DNA of 43,224 bases, taken from contig DXEU01000110.1 in NCBI GenBank assembly GCA_019114845.1, forward strand, positions 1-43,224, read 5' to 3'. The notes under the pieces are model-generated. The model was not told the origin of the DNA. It saw only the letters and a program-made list of their open reading frames with translations, and made no database searches. The DNA comes from Candidatus Lachnoclostridium stercoripullorum (GTDB taxonomy: Bacteria > Bacillota > Clostridia > Lachnospirales > Lachnospiraceae). Both the position numbers and the translations under genes were made by a program. Every line of letters starts with the position of its first letter. Positions within the stretch are counted from its first letter, which is position 1. This document shows positions 17,307 to 27,021 of the stretch, one piece after another.

Positions 17307-17987
17307 TTACGCCAGTCCAGTTTGGGTCTGGCCGTCTCCATCCCGGGACTCCACGCAGATCAGGACCCCCTCCCGGAAGGAGATCTCCGCCTCCGGGGCC
17401 GCCAGCTCGTTGCTGATGCAGAGGCAGGGGCCGATGGAGATGTCCCGGTTCTCCAGGGGATAGCGGAACCCGGTGAGGGTGATCCCCTTGACCTCCATGG
17501 TCAGGGGCAGGAAGGAGATGTACTTTCCCCAGATCTCCCCCTCCCGGAAGGAACGCCCCTCCGTGAGGACCGTGATGCGGTTCTGACGGTCCACCAGGGC
17601 CGCGTCGGCCCCCAGCTTTTTCGCGTAGTACAGCAGGTGGATGTTGCCCAGGGCATGGTCCATTCTCCCCCCCAGGGCCCCCAGAATCACCAGCTCGCCG
17701 CATCCGCAGCGGACGGCTGTGGTCACCGCCAGCTCCGTATCCGTCTCGTCCTTCTCCGGGCGGTGCACCTCCCAGGTGATCCCCCTCTGCCGGTGGCCGG
17801 CCGCCAGGGTGCCCGGGTCGGCGGAGTCAAAATCCCCCACCGCCGCGTCCACCCTAAGGCCCAGATCCAAAGCTCCCTTTAAGCCCGCATCCACGGCGAT
17901 CACCTGATCGAATTTCTTGTCCCTCAGATAGGCGGCGGCAAACGCCTCGTCCAGGCATCCCCCGGAGATGATCAGCCCACGCTTCAT
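17307..17987 (-). CDS. thiN: Thiamine diphosphokinase
   Basis: FDQVIAVDAGLKGALDLGLRVDAAVGDFDSAD, PEKDETDTELAV, LGALGGRMDHALGNI. Confidence 0.93.
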   Translation of the reverse strand: MKRGLIISGGCLDEAFAAAYLRDKKFDQVIAVDAGLKGALDLGLRVDAAVGDFDSADPGTLAAGHRQRGITWEVHRPEKDETDTELAVTTAVRCGCGELVILGALGGRMDHALGNIHLLYYAKKLGADAALVDRQNRITVLTEGRSFREGEIWGKYISFLPLTMEVKGITLTGFRYPLENRDISIGPCLCISNELAAPEAEISFREGVLICVESRDGDGQTQTGLA

Positions 17988-18652
17988 GCCTTCGCCTCCC
18001 AGGCGGCGAACACGTCCAGGAACCGCCTCACATTGGCAGCCGCATCCCCCTTGAACACCGCCGAGCCGGCCACCAGCACGTTGGCGCCGGCCTGGATGAG
18101 GGCGCCGGCATTCTCCGCCGTCACGCCGCCGTCCACCTGGATGTCCGTCTCCAGGCCCCGCTCATCCGCCATGGCCCGCACCCGGCGCACCTTGTCCAGG
18201 GCGTAGGGGATGAACTTCTGTCCTCCAAATCCAGGGTTTACCGACATGATGAGCACCATGTCCAGCTCCGGGAGTATATTTTCCAGGGTGGACACGGGGG
18301 TGGCGGGATTTAAGGCCACCGCCGCCTTGAGCCCGGCCTCCTTGATCTGGTTTACCGTCCGGTCCAGGTGGATGCAGGCCTCCTGGTGGACGCAGATCAG
18401 ATCCGCCCCCGCCGCCTTGATGTCTTGAATGTAGCGGCCCGGCTCCTCCACCATCATGTGGACGTCAAACACCAGGCCCGTGCAGCTTCTCAGGCTCTGG
18501 ATCACTGGCATGCCGAAGGAAATGCTGGGCACAAAGGCCCCGTCCATCACATCCAGGTGAAGATATTCCGCCCCCGCCCGCTCCACAGTCTGAACCTGCT
18601 CCTCCAGCCGCTTAAAATCCGCTGCCAAAAGAGATGGCGCCAGTTTCAACAT
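17984..18652 (-). CDS. rpe: Ribulose-phosphate 3-epimerase
   Basis: LAPSLLAADFKRLEEQV, HLDVMDGAFVPSISFG, MSVNPGFGGQKFI, VDGGV; AGGAGG RBS. Confidence 0.96.
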   Translation of the reverse strand: MLKLAPSLLAADFKRLEEQVQTVERAGAEYLHLDVMDGAFVPSISFGMPVIQSLRSCTGLVFDVHMMVEEPGRYIQDIKAAGADLICVHQEACIHLDRTVNQIKEAGLKAAVALNPATPVSTLENILPELDMVLIMSVNPGFGGQKFIPYALDKVRRVRAMADERGLETDIQVDGGVTAENAGALIQAGANVLVAGSAVFKGDAAANVRRFLDVFAAWEAKA

Positions 18653-18654
18653 GG

Positions 18655-19533
18655 TCAATACCTCCTCTTGTCTTTCAGTTCCTGATACATCAGGCGATAG
18701 TTTTCATACCGGCTCTTTCCGATCTTTCCCTCCGCCACGGCCTCCTTGACGCCGCAGACCTTCTCCCCCATGTGGACGCAGCCCAGGAAACGGCAGCCGT
18801 CCTCCCAGGGAGAAAATTCCGGAAAATAATTTTTGAGCTCATCCGCCTCCATGTCCTCGATGTACATGGAGGAGAAGCCGGGAGTGTCCATCAGGTATGT
18901 GCCGTTTCCCAGGGAGAACAGCTCCGAATGCCGGGTGGTGTGCCTGCCCCGCTTGATCTTCTGGCTGATATCCCCCGTCTCCATGGCCGCCTCCGGGAAG
19001 AGGCGGTTGGTGAGGGAGGATTTCCCCACGCCGGAGGGCCCGGCAAACACGGTGGTCTTTCCCGCCAGCCGCTCCCGCACCTGATCCAGCCCGCGGTTTT
19101 CCAGAGCGCTCAAAAACAGCACCTCATAGCCGGCCGTCTCGTAGATGAACCGGTACCTTTCCTCCTCCTTCTCGCCGGCCAGATCCGCCTTGTTGAAGCA
19201 GATGATCACCGGCACCTGCTGGGCCTCCATCATCACCAGGAAACGGTCCAGCAGGTTCAAATTGGGATCCGGATGGGTGAGGGCGAAGACCACCAGGGCC
19301 TGGTCCACATTGGCCGCTGCCGGGCGGACCAGGGCATTTTTCCTGGGCAGAATCTCCGTCACATTCCCCTCCATATCCTTCTCGTCCAGAAGGTCAAATT
19401 CTACATTGTCCCCCACCAGGGGTTTTAGATTGCGATTGCGGAACACTCCCTTGGCGCGGCACTGGACCAGAACGCCCATGCCGTCGTCCACATAGTAAAA
19501 TCCTGCAATTCCCTTGATAATTTTACCTCTCAT
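18655..19533 (-). CDS. rsgA: Ribosome small subunit-dependent GTPase A
   Basis: Circularly permuted GTPase: NKADL, GPSGVGKSSLTN, DTPGF, C-terminal zinc region CRFLGCVHMGEKVCGVKEAV. Confidence 0.95.
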   Translation of the reverse strand: MRGKIIKGIAGFYYVDDGMGVLVQCRAKGVFRNRNLKPLVGDNVEFDLLDEKDMEGNVTEILPRKNALVRPAAANVDQALVVFALTHPDPNLNLLDRFLVMMEAQQVPVIICFNKADLAGEKEEERYRFIYETAGYEVLFLSALENRGLDQVRERLAGKTTVFAGPSGVGKSSLTNRLFPEAAMETGDISQKIKRGRHTTRHSELFSLGNGTYLMDTPGFSSMYIEDMEADELKNYFPEFSPWEDGCRFLGCVHMGEKVCGVKEAVAEGKIGKSRYENYRLMYQELKDKRRY

Positions 19534-19539
19534 CTCTCA

Positions 19540-21681
19540 TCACCCAAGGGGAAAAAACTGTATGGTGTAGGAGCGGAGCACCTCCTGGGTGTCCGCGTTG
19601 ACCACCTGCACCTCGCCGGTGTCCACCCCGTCCGCCCCCTCAATGTTGGAAAAGTTTATGGGGATCAGGGTGGAGCCGTTGACGGTGGTCGCCGGCATCA
19701 GCGGGGTGTAGGCGGGCTCTCCGTCCACCACCTGCATCAGCCGGATGAGAATCCGCAGCTCCACGCTGCCGGATCCCGGCCCGATGAGGGAGCTGGGATC
19801 GAAGGTGGTGCTGATGGCACCCACGTAGCGCTGGCCGTCCCCGCTGGCGGGGCCGCCGCTGACCGTGTAGCCCACCTCACTCCCCCGCATAATGGCCGTC
19901 CCTCTGGGGACCTCCTGGCCCATGACGCTGTCCTTGGGAACTGTGGAGCTGTTGTCATAGGTGACCCTTCCCGGGTTTAAGCCTGCCTCCGCCAGGAGGG
20001 CCAGGGCCTCCTCCTCCGTCCGGTTCAGCAGATCCGGCATCACCGTCATCTCCTGCTCCGGGCCGTCGCTGATCAGCACCGTCACCGCATCCCCCGCCTT
20101 CACGGTCATGGGATCGCAGCTGATGACCTTCCCCAGCTCCACCGTGTCGCTGTACTGCCGCTGGAAGCTGGCGGTGATCCGATTCTGGGCGAAGAAATCC
20201 TTCGCCTCCTCCTCCGTCATCTCCAGGATGCCCAGGGCGGCCAGATCCAGCTGATCGGAGCCGCTGCTGGCGGTGATCTTCACCTTGGAGTAGCGCTCCA
20301 CCGTCTCCCCCGCCTGGGGCTCCTGGTCGATGACGGTGCCCTTCTGGGCCTCATCCATCACTTCCTCCCACTCGGGAATCAGATCGCTCTCACCCAGGCG
20401 CTCCTCCGCCTGGTCCATGGTGAGTCCCATCACATCCGGCATCGGGACCACAGTGTCCCCATCCTCATCGGTCTCCTCCTCCGCAGTCACGGCCTCCTGC
20501 GTCCGCTCCGTCCCGGAGCCCAGGTTGAAGATGCCGCTCACCCGCACCAGTACCAGCAGGACTCCCGCCACAAACAGCACGGCCACAAAGATCCCCAGCC
20601 CTGTGAGCAGGCGCTCCAGCTGCGGACTCACATCCTCCTGCCGCTCCGGCCTGGACTTCTCCTGGTCAGAAATCTGCTGCTCCACGGTGGCCGGCTCCTC
20701 GATCTCCTCCGGGTCCATCTGGCGGCCGATCCTCTGCCCGCCGCTCTCCGCCTGGCGGCGCTTTTTGCTGCCCTGGCGGATCTTGTTTAACTCCTCCTCG
20801 CTGATGGTCACCGTCCTGGCGGTGCTGTCCGCCCTCGGCGCCTCCTCCACGAAATCCGCATCCGGCTCAATGAGGGCCCGCCGCAGATCCTCGATCACCT
20901 CGCCCATGGACCCGTAGCGGTACTCCGGCTTCTTCTGCGTGCACTTGAGGATGATCTTCTCCAGGCTCACGGGAACTGACGGGTTGACGGCGGAGGGCTT
21001 TTCCATGGGCTCCTCCAGATGGGCCAGGGCCACCGTCACCGTGTTGTCCCCCTCAAAGGGCACCTTTCCCGTCATCATCTCGTAGAGGGTGACTCCGAAG
21101 GAGTAGATATCGCTCCGGGTATCGCAGTACCCGCCTCTGGCCTGCTCAGGGGAAATATAGTGGACGGATCCCACCGCCGTGGCGCTCATGGTCTGGCTGG
21201 AGGCGGCTCTGGCGATGCCGAAATCCGTCACCTTCACCTTCCCGTCCATGGAGATGATGATGTTCTGGGGCTTGATGTCCCGGTGGACAATCCCGTTCTC
21301 GTGGGCCGCCTCGATGCCCTGGGCCATCTGAAGGGCGATGCCGATGGCCTCCCTGGTGCCCAGCATCCCCTTCTTGGCGATGTAGCTCTTGAGGGTGATG
21401 CCCTCCACCAGCTCCATGACAATGTAGTGCAGATCGCCCTCGTCCACCACGTCGTAGACGTTGACGATATTGGGGTGGGACAGCCTGGCCGCCGCCTGGG
21501 CCTCCATCTTGAACTTCTCCACGAAGGAGGCGTCCTGGCTGAACTCTTCCTTCAGAACCTTGATGGCCACCAGACGGTTCAATTTGTGACATCTGGCCCG
21601 GTACACGTCCGACATGCCGCCGGAGCCGATCCGCTCCAGAATCTCATATCTGTCCTGCAAAAATATACCTGCGCTCAGCAC
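19540..21681 (-). CDS. prkC: Stk1-family PASTA-domain serine/threonine kinase
   Basis: RYEILERIGSGGMSDVYRARCHKLNRLVAIKVLK, HRDIKPQNII, TM, three PASTA-like repeats; likely GTG start at 21681 overlapping the prpC end. Confidence 0.93.
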   Translation of the reverse strand: MLSAGIFLQDRYEILERIGSGGMSDVYRARCHKLNRLVAIKVLKEEFSQDASFVEKFKMEAQAAARLSHPNIVNVYDVVDEGDLHYIVMELVEGITLKSYIAKKGMLGTREAIGIALQMAQGIEAAHENGIVHRDIKPQNIIISMDGKVKVTDFGIARAASSQTMSATAVGSVHYISPEQARGGYCDTRSDIYSFGVTLYEMMTGKVPFEGDNTVTVALAHLEEPMEKPSAVNPSVPVSLEKIILKCTQKKPEYRYGSMGEVIEDLRRALIEPDADFVEEAPRADSTARTVTISEEELNKIRQGSKKRRQAESGGQRIGRQMDPEEIEEPATVEQQISDQEKSRPERQEDVSPQLERLLTGLGIFVAVLFVAGVLLVLVRVSGIFNLGSGTERTQEAVTAEEETDEDGDTVVPMPDVMGLTMDQAEERLGESDLIPEWEEVMDEAQKGTVIDQEPQAGETVERYSKVKITASSGSDQLDLAALGILEMTEEEAKDFFAQNRITASFQRQYSDTVELGKVISCDPMTVKAGDAVTVLISDGPEQEMTVMPDLLNRTEEEALALLAEAGLNPGRVTYDNSSTVPKDSVMGQEVPRGTAIMRGSEVGYTVSGGPASGDGQRYVGAISTTFDPSSLIGPGSGSVELRILIRLMQVVDGEPAYTPLMPATTVNGSTLIPINFSNIEGADGVDTGEVQVVNADTQEVLRSYTIQFFPLG

Positions 21682-21682
21682 C

Positions 21683-22420
21683 TCATCCCACCTCCTTTTC
21701 ATAGTCTGCCAGGATCACCGTGATGTTGTCCCGGCCCCCGTTCTCATTTGCCTGGTTTACCAGCTTCTCCGCCCGCGCCCGCACGCACTCCCCGCCGGAG
21801 GCGATCCGGGCGATGGTGCCGTCGTCCACCATGTTGGTGAGGCCGTCGGAGCAGAGGAGGATGTGATCCCCCTCCTCTAAATCCACCTCAAAGAAATCCG
21901 CCTCCACCCGCTCGGTCATCCCCGCTGCCCGGGTGATGATGTTCTTCTGGCTCAGGTACTCCCTGCTGCCCCGCTCCATGCGCCCGGCAGCCACCATCTC
22001 CTCCACGTAGGAGTGGTCCCTGGTGACCTGATAGGCTTTTCCCGCCCGGATCAGGTAGAGACGGCTGTCCCCGATGTTGGACACGTAGAGAGTGGCTCCC
22101 TCCGTGGCGGCGGCCACCAGGGTGGTGCCCATGCCGCTGAACTCCTCGTTCTTGGCCGCCTCCTGATAGAGCTCCCGGTTGACCTGGCGGATCGCCTTGC
22201 CCAGCACGGCCACCGGGGTCTTCCCATCGGAGAGCTTCACGCAGCGCACCAGGCGGCGGATCATAAATCGGGAGGCGTAGTCTCCCGCCTTATGTCCTCC
22301 CATGCCGTCCGCCACCAGAAACAGATTTTCCAGGGGGCCGATTTTCTTCGGCGACGCAAATACGAAATCCTGATTCATACTGCGCACCATGCCGATATCT
22401 GTCAGGCCATACGCCTCCAT
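21683..22420 (-). CDS. prpC: Stp1/PrpC PP2C-family protein phosphatase
   Basis: TDIGMVRSMNQDFVF, VADGMGGHKAGDYAS, NIGDSRLYLIR, LLCSDGLTNMV, GGRDNITVIL. Confidence 0.95.
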   Translation of the reverse strand: MEAYGLTDIGMVRSMNQDFVFASPKKIGPLENLFLVADGMGGHKAGDYASRFMIRRLVRCVKLSDGKTPVAVLGKAIRQVNRELYQEAAKNEEFSGMGTTLVAAATEGATLYVSNIGDSRLYLIRAGKAYQVTRDHSYVEEMVAAGRMERGSREYLSQKNIITRAAGMTERVEADFFEVDLEEGDHILLCSDGLTNMVDDGTIARIASGGECVRARAEKLVNQANENGGRDNITVILADYEKEVG

Positions 22421-22423
22421 CTC

Positions 22424-23467
22424 CTACGCCTCCTTCCTGTCCATATAGCTCTTCCGCAGCTGTCCGCAGGCTCCGCCGATGTCACGGCCCATCTCCCGCC
22501 GCACCGTCACATTGATGCCCTGCCGCTCCAGGTAATTCTTGAAGGCCTCCACGGCCTCCCGGTTGGACTGAACATAATCCCGCTCCTTGATGGGGTTGAC
22601 GGGAATCAGGTTCACATGGCCGTGGTAGCCGCCGATCAGCCGCGCCAGGGCCTTCGCCTCCTCCAGGTTGTCATTGACCCCCTTCACCAGGCTGTACTCA
22701 AAGGTGAGCCTTCTCCCTGTCTTCTCATAGTAGTTTCCGCAGGCGTCCAGCACCTCCCTCAGGGGGTAGCGGTTGGCGATGGGCATCAGCTCCCGCCGCA
22801 CCTCGTCGCTGGGGGCGTGGAGAGACAAGGCCAGGGTGATCTGCAGCCCCTCCTCCGCCAGCCTGTATATCTGGGGCACCAGCCCGCAGGTGGAAACGGT
22901 GATGTTTCTCTGGCTTATGTTCAGTCCCTCCGGCGCGCTCAGAAGCCTTATGAAGCGCACCACATTCTCATAATTGTCCATGGGCTCCCCGGAACCCATG
23001 ATCACCACGTTGGAGACGCGCTCCCCCGTGTCCCTCTGGATTCGGTAGACCTGCTCCAGGATCTCCGAGGCCCGCAGATTCCTCGCCAGCCCGTTCAGAG
23101 TGGAGGCGCAGAAGCGGCAGCCCATGCGGCAGCCCGCCTGGGAGGAGACGCACACAGAGTTGCCGTGCTTATAGCGCATGAGCACGCTCTCGATCACGTT
23201 GCCGTCCTCCAGGCAGAACAGATACTTCCTGGTGCCGTCCACCCCGGAGATCCGCACGTCCACCGTCTCCAGAGACGTCCATATGTAATCCGCCGCCAGC
23301 TTCTCCCGGAAGCTCTTCGGCAGATTGGTCATCTCGTCAAAATCCGCCGCCAGCTTCTCGTGCATCCACTGGTACAGCTGCTTTGCCCGGAACGCCTTCT
23401 CGCCGGCGGCGATGACCTCCGCCGTCAGCTCCTCCAGGGTCATGGATTTCAAATCTTTTTTTTCCAT
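22424..23467 (-). CDS. rlmN: 23S rRNA (adenine2503-C2)-methyltransferase
   Basis: Radical SAM CRMGCRFCAS, MGSGEPMDNYENV, HVNLIPVNP. Confidence 0.96.
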   Translation of the reverse strand: MEKKDLKSMTLEELTAEVIAAGEKAFRAKQLYQWMHEKLAADFDEMTNLPKSFREKLAADYIWTSLETVDVRISGVDGTRKYLFCLEDGNVIESVLMRYKHGNSVCVSSQAGCRMGCRFCASTLNGLARNLRASEILEQVYRIQRDTGERVSNVVIMGSGEPMDNYENVVRFIRLLSAPEGLNISQRNITVSTCGLVPQIYRLAEEGLQITLALSLHAPSDEVRRELMPIANRYPLREVLDACGNYYEKTGRRLTFEYSLVKGVNDNLEEAKALARLIGGYHGHVNLIPVNPIKERDYVQSNREAVEAFKNYLERQGINVTVRREMGRDIGGACGQLRKSYMDRKEA

Positions 23468-23484
23468 ACTCTATGCTCCTTGCC

Positions 23485-24837
23485 TCACTCTGCCCTTCTG
23501 CGGAATACGGCGATGAAAAAGCCGTCGCAGGGATATTTCCCCGGGAGGATCTGGATCCAGCCGTCCCTCATGGAGTCCTCCCGAACCATCTCCCCCAGGC
23601 CTCCCTCTATGTTCACCGGGTCGAAGGGGAAATGCTCCCCAAACCAGGCGGCATTGTCCTGATTTTCCAGGGGATCCACGGTGCAGGTGGAATAGACCAG
23701 CATTCCTCCCGGCTTCACATACCGCCACACCACAGACAGGATCTCCCTCTGAAGCGACGCCAGTTCCTCCAGATCCTCCGGCTGAATCCGGTATTTGATG
23801 TCCGGCTTCTTGCCGATGATGCCCAGGCCGGAGCAGGGGAGATCGGCGATCACCAGATCCGCCTGCCCCACGGACTCCTCCTTCAGCTCCAGGGCGTCCC
23901 AGACCTGAGCCTCCACATTGTGAAAGCCCATTCGCCGGATATTCTCCTCGATCAGGGCGACCTTCTGCCAGGTCAGATCCCTGGCCTCCACCAGCCCTGT
24001 CCCCCCCATCCGGTCTGCCAGATGGAGGCTCTTGCCCCCCGGGGCACTGCACACGTCGATGACGTGGCTGCCGGGGGCCGGGTCCGCCAGCCGCCCCACA
24101 AAAGAAGAGCTCACATCCTGCACCTGGATCCAGCCCCTCTGAAAGGCGTCCAGACCTTCCAGGTAATCATATTTCTTCAGAATCAGCAGATCGTCCCCGT
24201 AGGGGGATTCCTCCGCCTCCGCCCCCTGGGCCCGCAGGGAGGCCAGAATCTCCTCCCTGGAGGCCAGGCTCAGGCTGCACCGCACCGATGTGCCGGCGTC
24301 CTCCAGGAACGCCCGCAGCATCCCCTCCGTGACCTCACGCCCGTACTCCCCCTCCCAGCGGTCGATGATCCACTGGGGCATGGAGTACTTCCGGGAGAGG
24401 TCCTCGAAGGAAAATTCCTCCTTTCTCCGGGAAATGCTCCGCAGGACTCCGTTGACAAAGCCCTTCAGCCCGGAGAAATGCCTCTTGGCCGCCAGCTTCA
24501 CCGCCTCGTTGCAGGCGGCGGAATCCGGGATCCGGTCCATGTAGAGAATCTGGTAGGCGCTCATCCGCAGCAGGGTGCGGATGAAGGGCTTCATCTTCTC
24601 CGTCCGGGTCTTGGAGCAGGCGTTTATGGCCGCATCCAGAGTCAGCAGCCGCTCCACCGTCCCGTCGGTCAGGCGAGTGATGAAGGCCCGCTCCTGCTTC
24701 TCCAGATACTGATATTTTAAAAGGGCGCGGGAGAGGGACGTGTGGATGAAGCCCCCATTTTCCAGGACCTCCGTCAGCACGTCCAGCGCAATCTCCCGCC
24801 CCGTCGTCTCCTTAGTCGTCACGGTCTCTTCCTCCAA
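23485..24837 (-). CDS. rsmB: 16S rRNA (cytosine967-C5)-methyltransferase
   Basis: NusB-like N-terminus; SAM site DVCSAPGGKSLHLA; DLPCSGLGIIGKKPDIKY; STCTVDPLENQDN. Confidence 0.94.
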   Translation of the reverse strand: MEEETVTTKETTGREIALDVLTEVLENGGFIHTSLSRALLKYQYLEKQERAFITRLTDGTVERLLTLDAAINACSKTRTEKMKPFIRTLLRMSAYQILYMDRIPDSAACNEAVKLAAKRHFSGLKGFVNGVLRSISRRKEEFSFEDLSRKYSMPQWIIDRWEGEYGREVTEGMLRAFLEDAGTSVRCSLSLASREEILASLRAQGAEAEESPYGDDLLILKKYDYLEGLDAFQRGWIQVQDVSSSFVGRLADPAPGSHVIDVCSAPGGKSLHLADRMGGTGLVEARDLTWQKVALIEENIRRMGFHNVEAQVWDALELKEESVGQADLVIADLPCSGLGIIGKKPDIKYRIQPEDLEELASLQREILSVVWRYVKPGGMLVYSTCTVDPLENQDNAAWFGEHFPFDPVNIEGGLGEMVREDSMRDGWIQILPGKYPCDGFFIAVFRRRAE

Positions 24838-25552
24838 ACAGAATGACCAGCCTCAAAAGCTGCAGGATGGTGGCCGCCGCTGCCGCCACGTAGGTGAGGG
24901 CCGCCGCCCTCAGCACCTTTCCCGCCCCGTTCACCTCGTCCCCCTGGAGAATCCCCAGGCGGTCCAGCAGCGCCACAGCGCGGCTGGAGGCGTTGAACTC
25001 CACCGGGAGGGTGATCAGCTGGAACAGAACTCCCAGGGAGAACAGGAGGATTCCCAGATGGAGGAAGGGGCTCATGCCCAAAAGCAGGCCCACCAGGATG
25101 ATGGGCCAGGACAGGGTCGTCCCCAGGTTGGCCACAGGCACCAGGGCGCTGCGGATGTTTAGGGGGGCGTAGTCCTGGGCATGCTGCACCGCGTGCCCGC
25201 ACTCGTGGGCGGCCACCCCCACGGAGGCCACCGACGCGGACCCGTAGACCGACTCGGACAGGTTCACCGTCCGGGTCCTGGGATCATAGTGGTCCGTCAG
25301 ACTGCCCCTGACCTGGCGCACCTGCACGTCGTAGAGGCCCTGGGAGTCCAGAATCCTCCTGGCCGTCTCCGCCCCGGTCATGCCGGACATGCTGCGCACC
25401 CGGGAGTAGCGCTGGAAGGTGGACTGCACCCTTCCGGAAGCCCACAGGGAGATCGCCGCCCCGATGAGCACCAGAATCATGGTGGGGTCCCAGTAAAAGC
25501 CGAAATGAGGATACCCGTACCCGTAATATCCCATCGCCGTCAAAAATGTCAT
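24812..25552 (-). CDS. Zinc metallopeptidase (YugP/DUF zinc-dependent membrane peptidase)
   Basis: GVAAHECGHAVQHAQDYAPL HExxH-like site, several TMs. Confidence 0.9.
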   Translation of the reverse strand: MTFLTAMGYYGYGYPHFGFYWDPTMILVLIGAAISLWASGRVQSTFQRYSRVRSMSGMTGAETARRILDSQGLYDVQVRQVRGSLTDHYDPRTRTVNLSESVYGSASVASVGVAAHECGHAVQHAQDYAPLNIRSALVPVANLGTTLSWPIILVGLLLGMSPFLHLGILLFSLGVLFQLITLPVEFNASSRAVALLDRLGILQGDEVNGAGKVLRAAALTYVAAAAATILQLLRLVILFGGRDRDD

Positions 25553-26493
25553 TCCTCCGCTCTCCTTTCCAGTCTCGTGCCGGCCTCAACGGCATAGCCC
25601 CTGAGAAAATCTCCGGCGTCCATCCGCTTTTTCCCCTCCAGCTGAAGGGAGCGGATCGCCAGGGAACCTTGGCCGGTCTGCACCACCAGGCGGTCCTTGG
25701 CCACCTCCGCCACCGTCCCCGGCTCCACGCCATACTCCCGCCCCAGGACGTCCCCGTCCCAGATCTTGAGCGTCTTGCCGTGAAGGCAGGTGTAGGCGCT
25801 GGGCCAGGGGTTTAAACCGCGGATCAGCCGCTCGATGGCCGCCGCGTCCATGGTCCAGTCAATGTCCCCCAGGGACTTTTTGAGCATCTTCGCATAGCAG
25901 GTGCCCTCGTCCGTCTGAGGCGTCCCCTTCAGGGTGCCGTCCTCCAGCCCCTTCAGGGTGGAGAGGATGAGCCGCCCCCCGATGGCGGAGAGCTTGTCGT
26001 GAAGGCTGCCCCCCGTCTCCTTGGGATCCAAGGTCACCGCCTCCTTCTCCAGCATATCTCCGGTGTCCAGGCCCTCGTTCATGAACATGGTGGTGACGCC
26101 GGACTCCCTCTCCCCGTCGATCACCGCCCACTGGATGGGGGCAGCTCCCCGGTATTTGGGCAGAAGGGAGGCGTGGATGTTGACGCAGCCGTACCTGGGG
26201 ATCTCCAGGATGGACTTGGGCAGAATCTGCCCGAAGGCCACCACCACGATGGCGTCCGGCTCCATCTGCCGCAGCTTCTCCACAAATTCCGGCTCCCGCA
26301 CCTTCACCGGCTGGTACACGGGAATCCCCAGCTCCATGGCCTTCTCCTTCACCGGCGTCATCAGAACCGCCTTTCCCCGCCCCTTGGGCTTGTCCGGCTG
26401 GGTGATGGCAGCCACCACCTCGTGGCCTCCCTCCACCAGGGCCTCCAGGGCCGGCACGGAAAAATCCGGTGTTCCCATAAACACGATGCGCAT
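25549..26493 (-). CDS. fmt: Methionyl-tRNA formyltransferase
   Basis: MRIVFMGTPDFSVPALEALVEGGHEVVAAITQPDKPKGRGK, NIHASLLPKYRGAAPIQWAVIDGE. Confidence 0.97.
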   Translation of the reverse strand: MRIVFMGTPDFSVPALEALVEGGHEVVAAITQPDKPKGRGKAVLMTPVKEKAMELGIPVYQPVKVREPEFVEKLRQMEPDAIVVVAFGQILPKSILEIPRYGCVNIHASLLPKYRGAAPIQWAVIDGERESGVTTMFMNEGLDTGDMLEKEAVTLDPKETGGSLHDKLSAIGGRLILSTLKGLEDGTLKGTPQTDEGTCYAKMLKKSLGDIDWTMDAAAIERLIRGLNPWPSAYTCLHGKTLKIWDGDVLGREYGVEPGTVAEVAKDRLVVQTGQGSLAIRSLQLEGKKRMDAGDFLRGYAVEAGTRLERRAEE

Positions 26494-26494
26494 A

Positions 26495-26986
26495 TTATTC
26501 CTCGCTTTCTTCTTCCTCATCCATGGCGTCCGTATCCTTCAATTCCCCTTCCACCATGGAAACGTAGAGTTTCCCCTTCAGATGGTCGCACTCGTGGCAG
26601 ATGGCCCGGGCCAAAAGCCCCTCACCCACCAGCTCATAGGGCTCCATCTCCTCGTTGAGGGCCCGCACCCGCACGTGGTCCGGGCGGGTGACGATGCCCG
26701 TCTTTCCCGGAACGCTCAGACAGCCCTCGTAGCCGGTCTGCTCCCCGGAGGTCTCCAGAATCTCCGGGTTGATGAGCACGTACTGGTTGCCGTCCTCCAC
26801 ATCGATGGTGACGATCTGGCGCAGGACTCCCACCTGGGAGGCGGCCAGGCCCACCCCGTTCTCCTCATACATGGTCTCAAACATATCTTCAATCAGTTCC
26901 CTTGTCCGGGGCGTCATCTCCTTCACCGGCTTGCACACCTTGCCGAGAATCTCATCCCCGATCACCCTCACTTTTCTGATCGCCAT
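26495..26986 (-). CDS. def: Peptide deformylase
   Basis: GVGLAASQVGV, EGCLSVPG, CHECDHLKG. Confidence 0.96.
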   Translation of the reverse strand: MAIRKVRVIGDEILGKVCKPVKEMTPRTRELIEDMFETMYEENGVGLAASQVGVLRQIVTIDVEDGNQYVLINPEILETSGEQTGYEGCLSVPGKTGIVTRPDHVRVRALNEEMEPYELVGEGLLARAICHECDHLKGKLYVSMVEGELKDTDAMDEEEESEE

Positions 26987-27021
26987 AACTTATCTCCTCC
27001 GCTGTCCTATTTTCATGCCCA

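Noticed and set aside
12581-21681. Two Hanks-type kinases as one linked system
   Set aside because: PrkC sits in the conserved rpe-rsgA-prkC-prpC-rlmN cluster on the opposite strand about 6 kb away; nothing in the sequence links it to the 12.6 kb kinase.
22013-23662. 549-aa plus-strand ORF across prpC/rlmN/rsmB
   Set aside because: Spans several well-supported opposite-strand genes; shadow ORF.
23473-24720. 415-aa plus-strand ORF antisense to rsmB
   Set aside because: Shadow ORF of a conserved methyltransferase gene.
24812-24837. Overlap of the YugP-like and rsmB reading frames as a frameshift or fusion
   Set aside because: Short same-strand overlap compatible with translational coupling or a later rsmB start; no sign of recoding.
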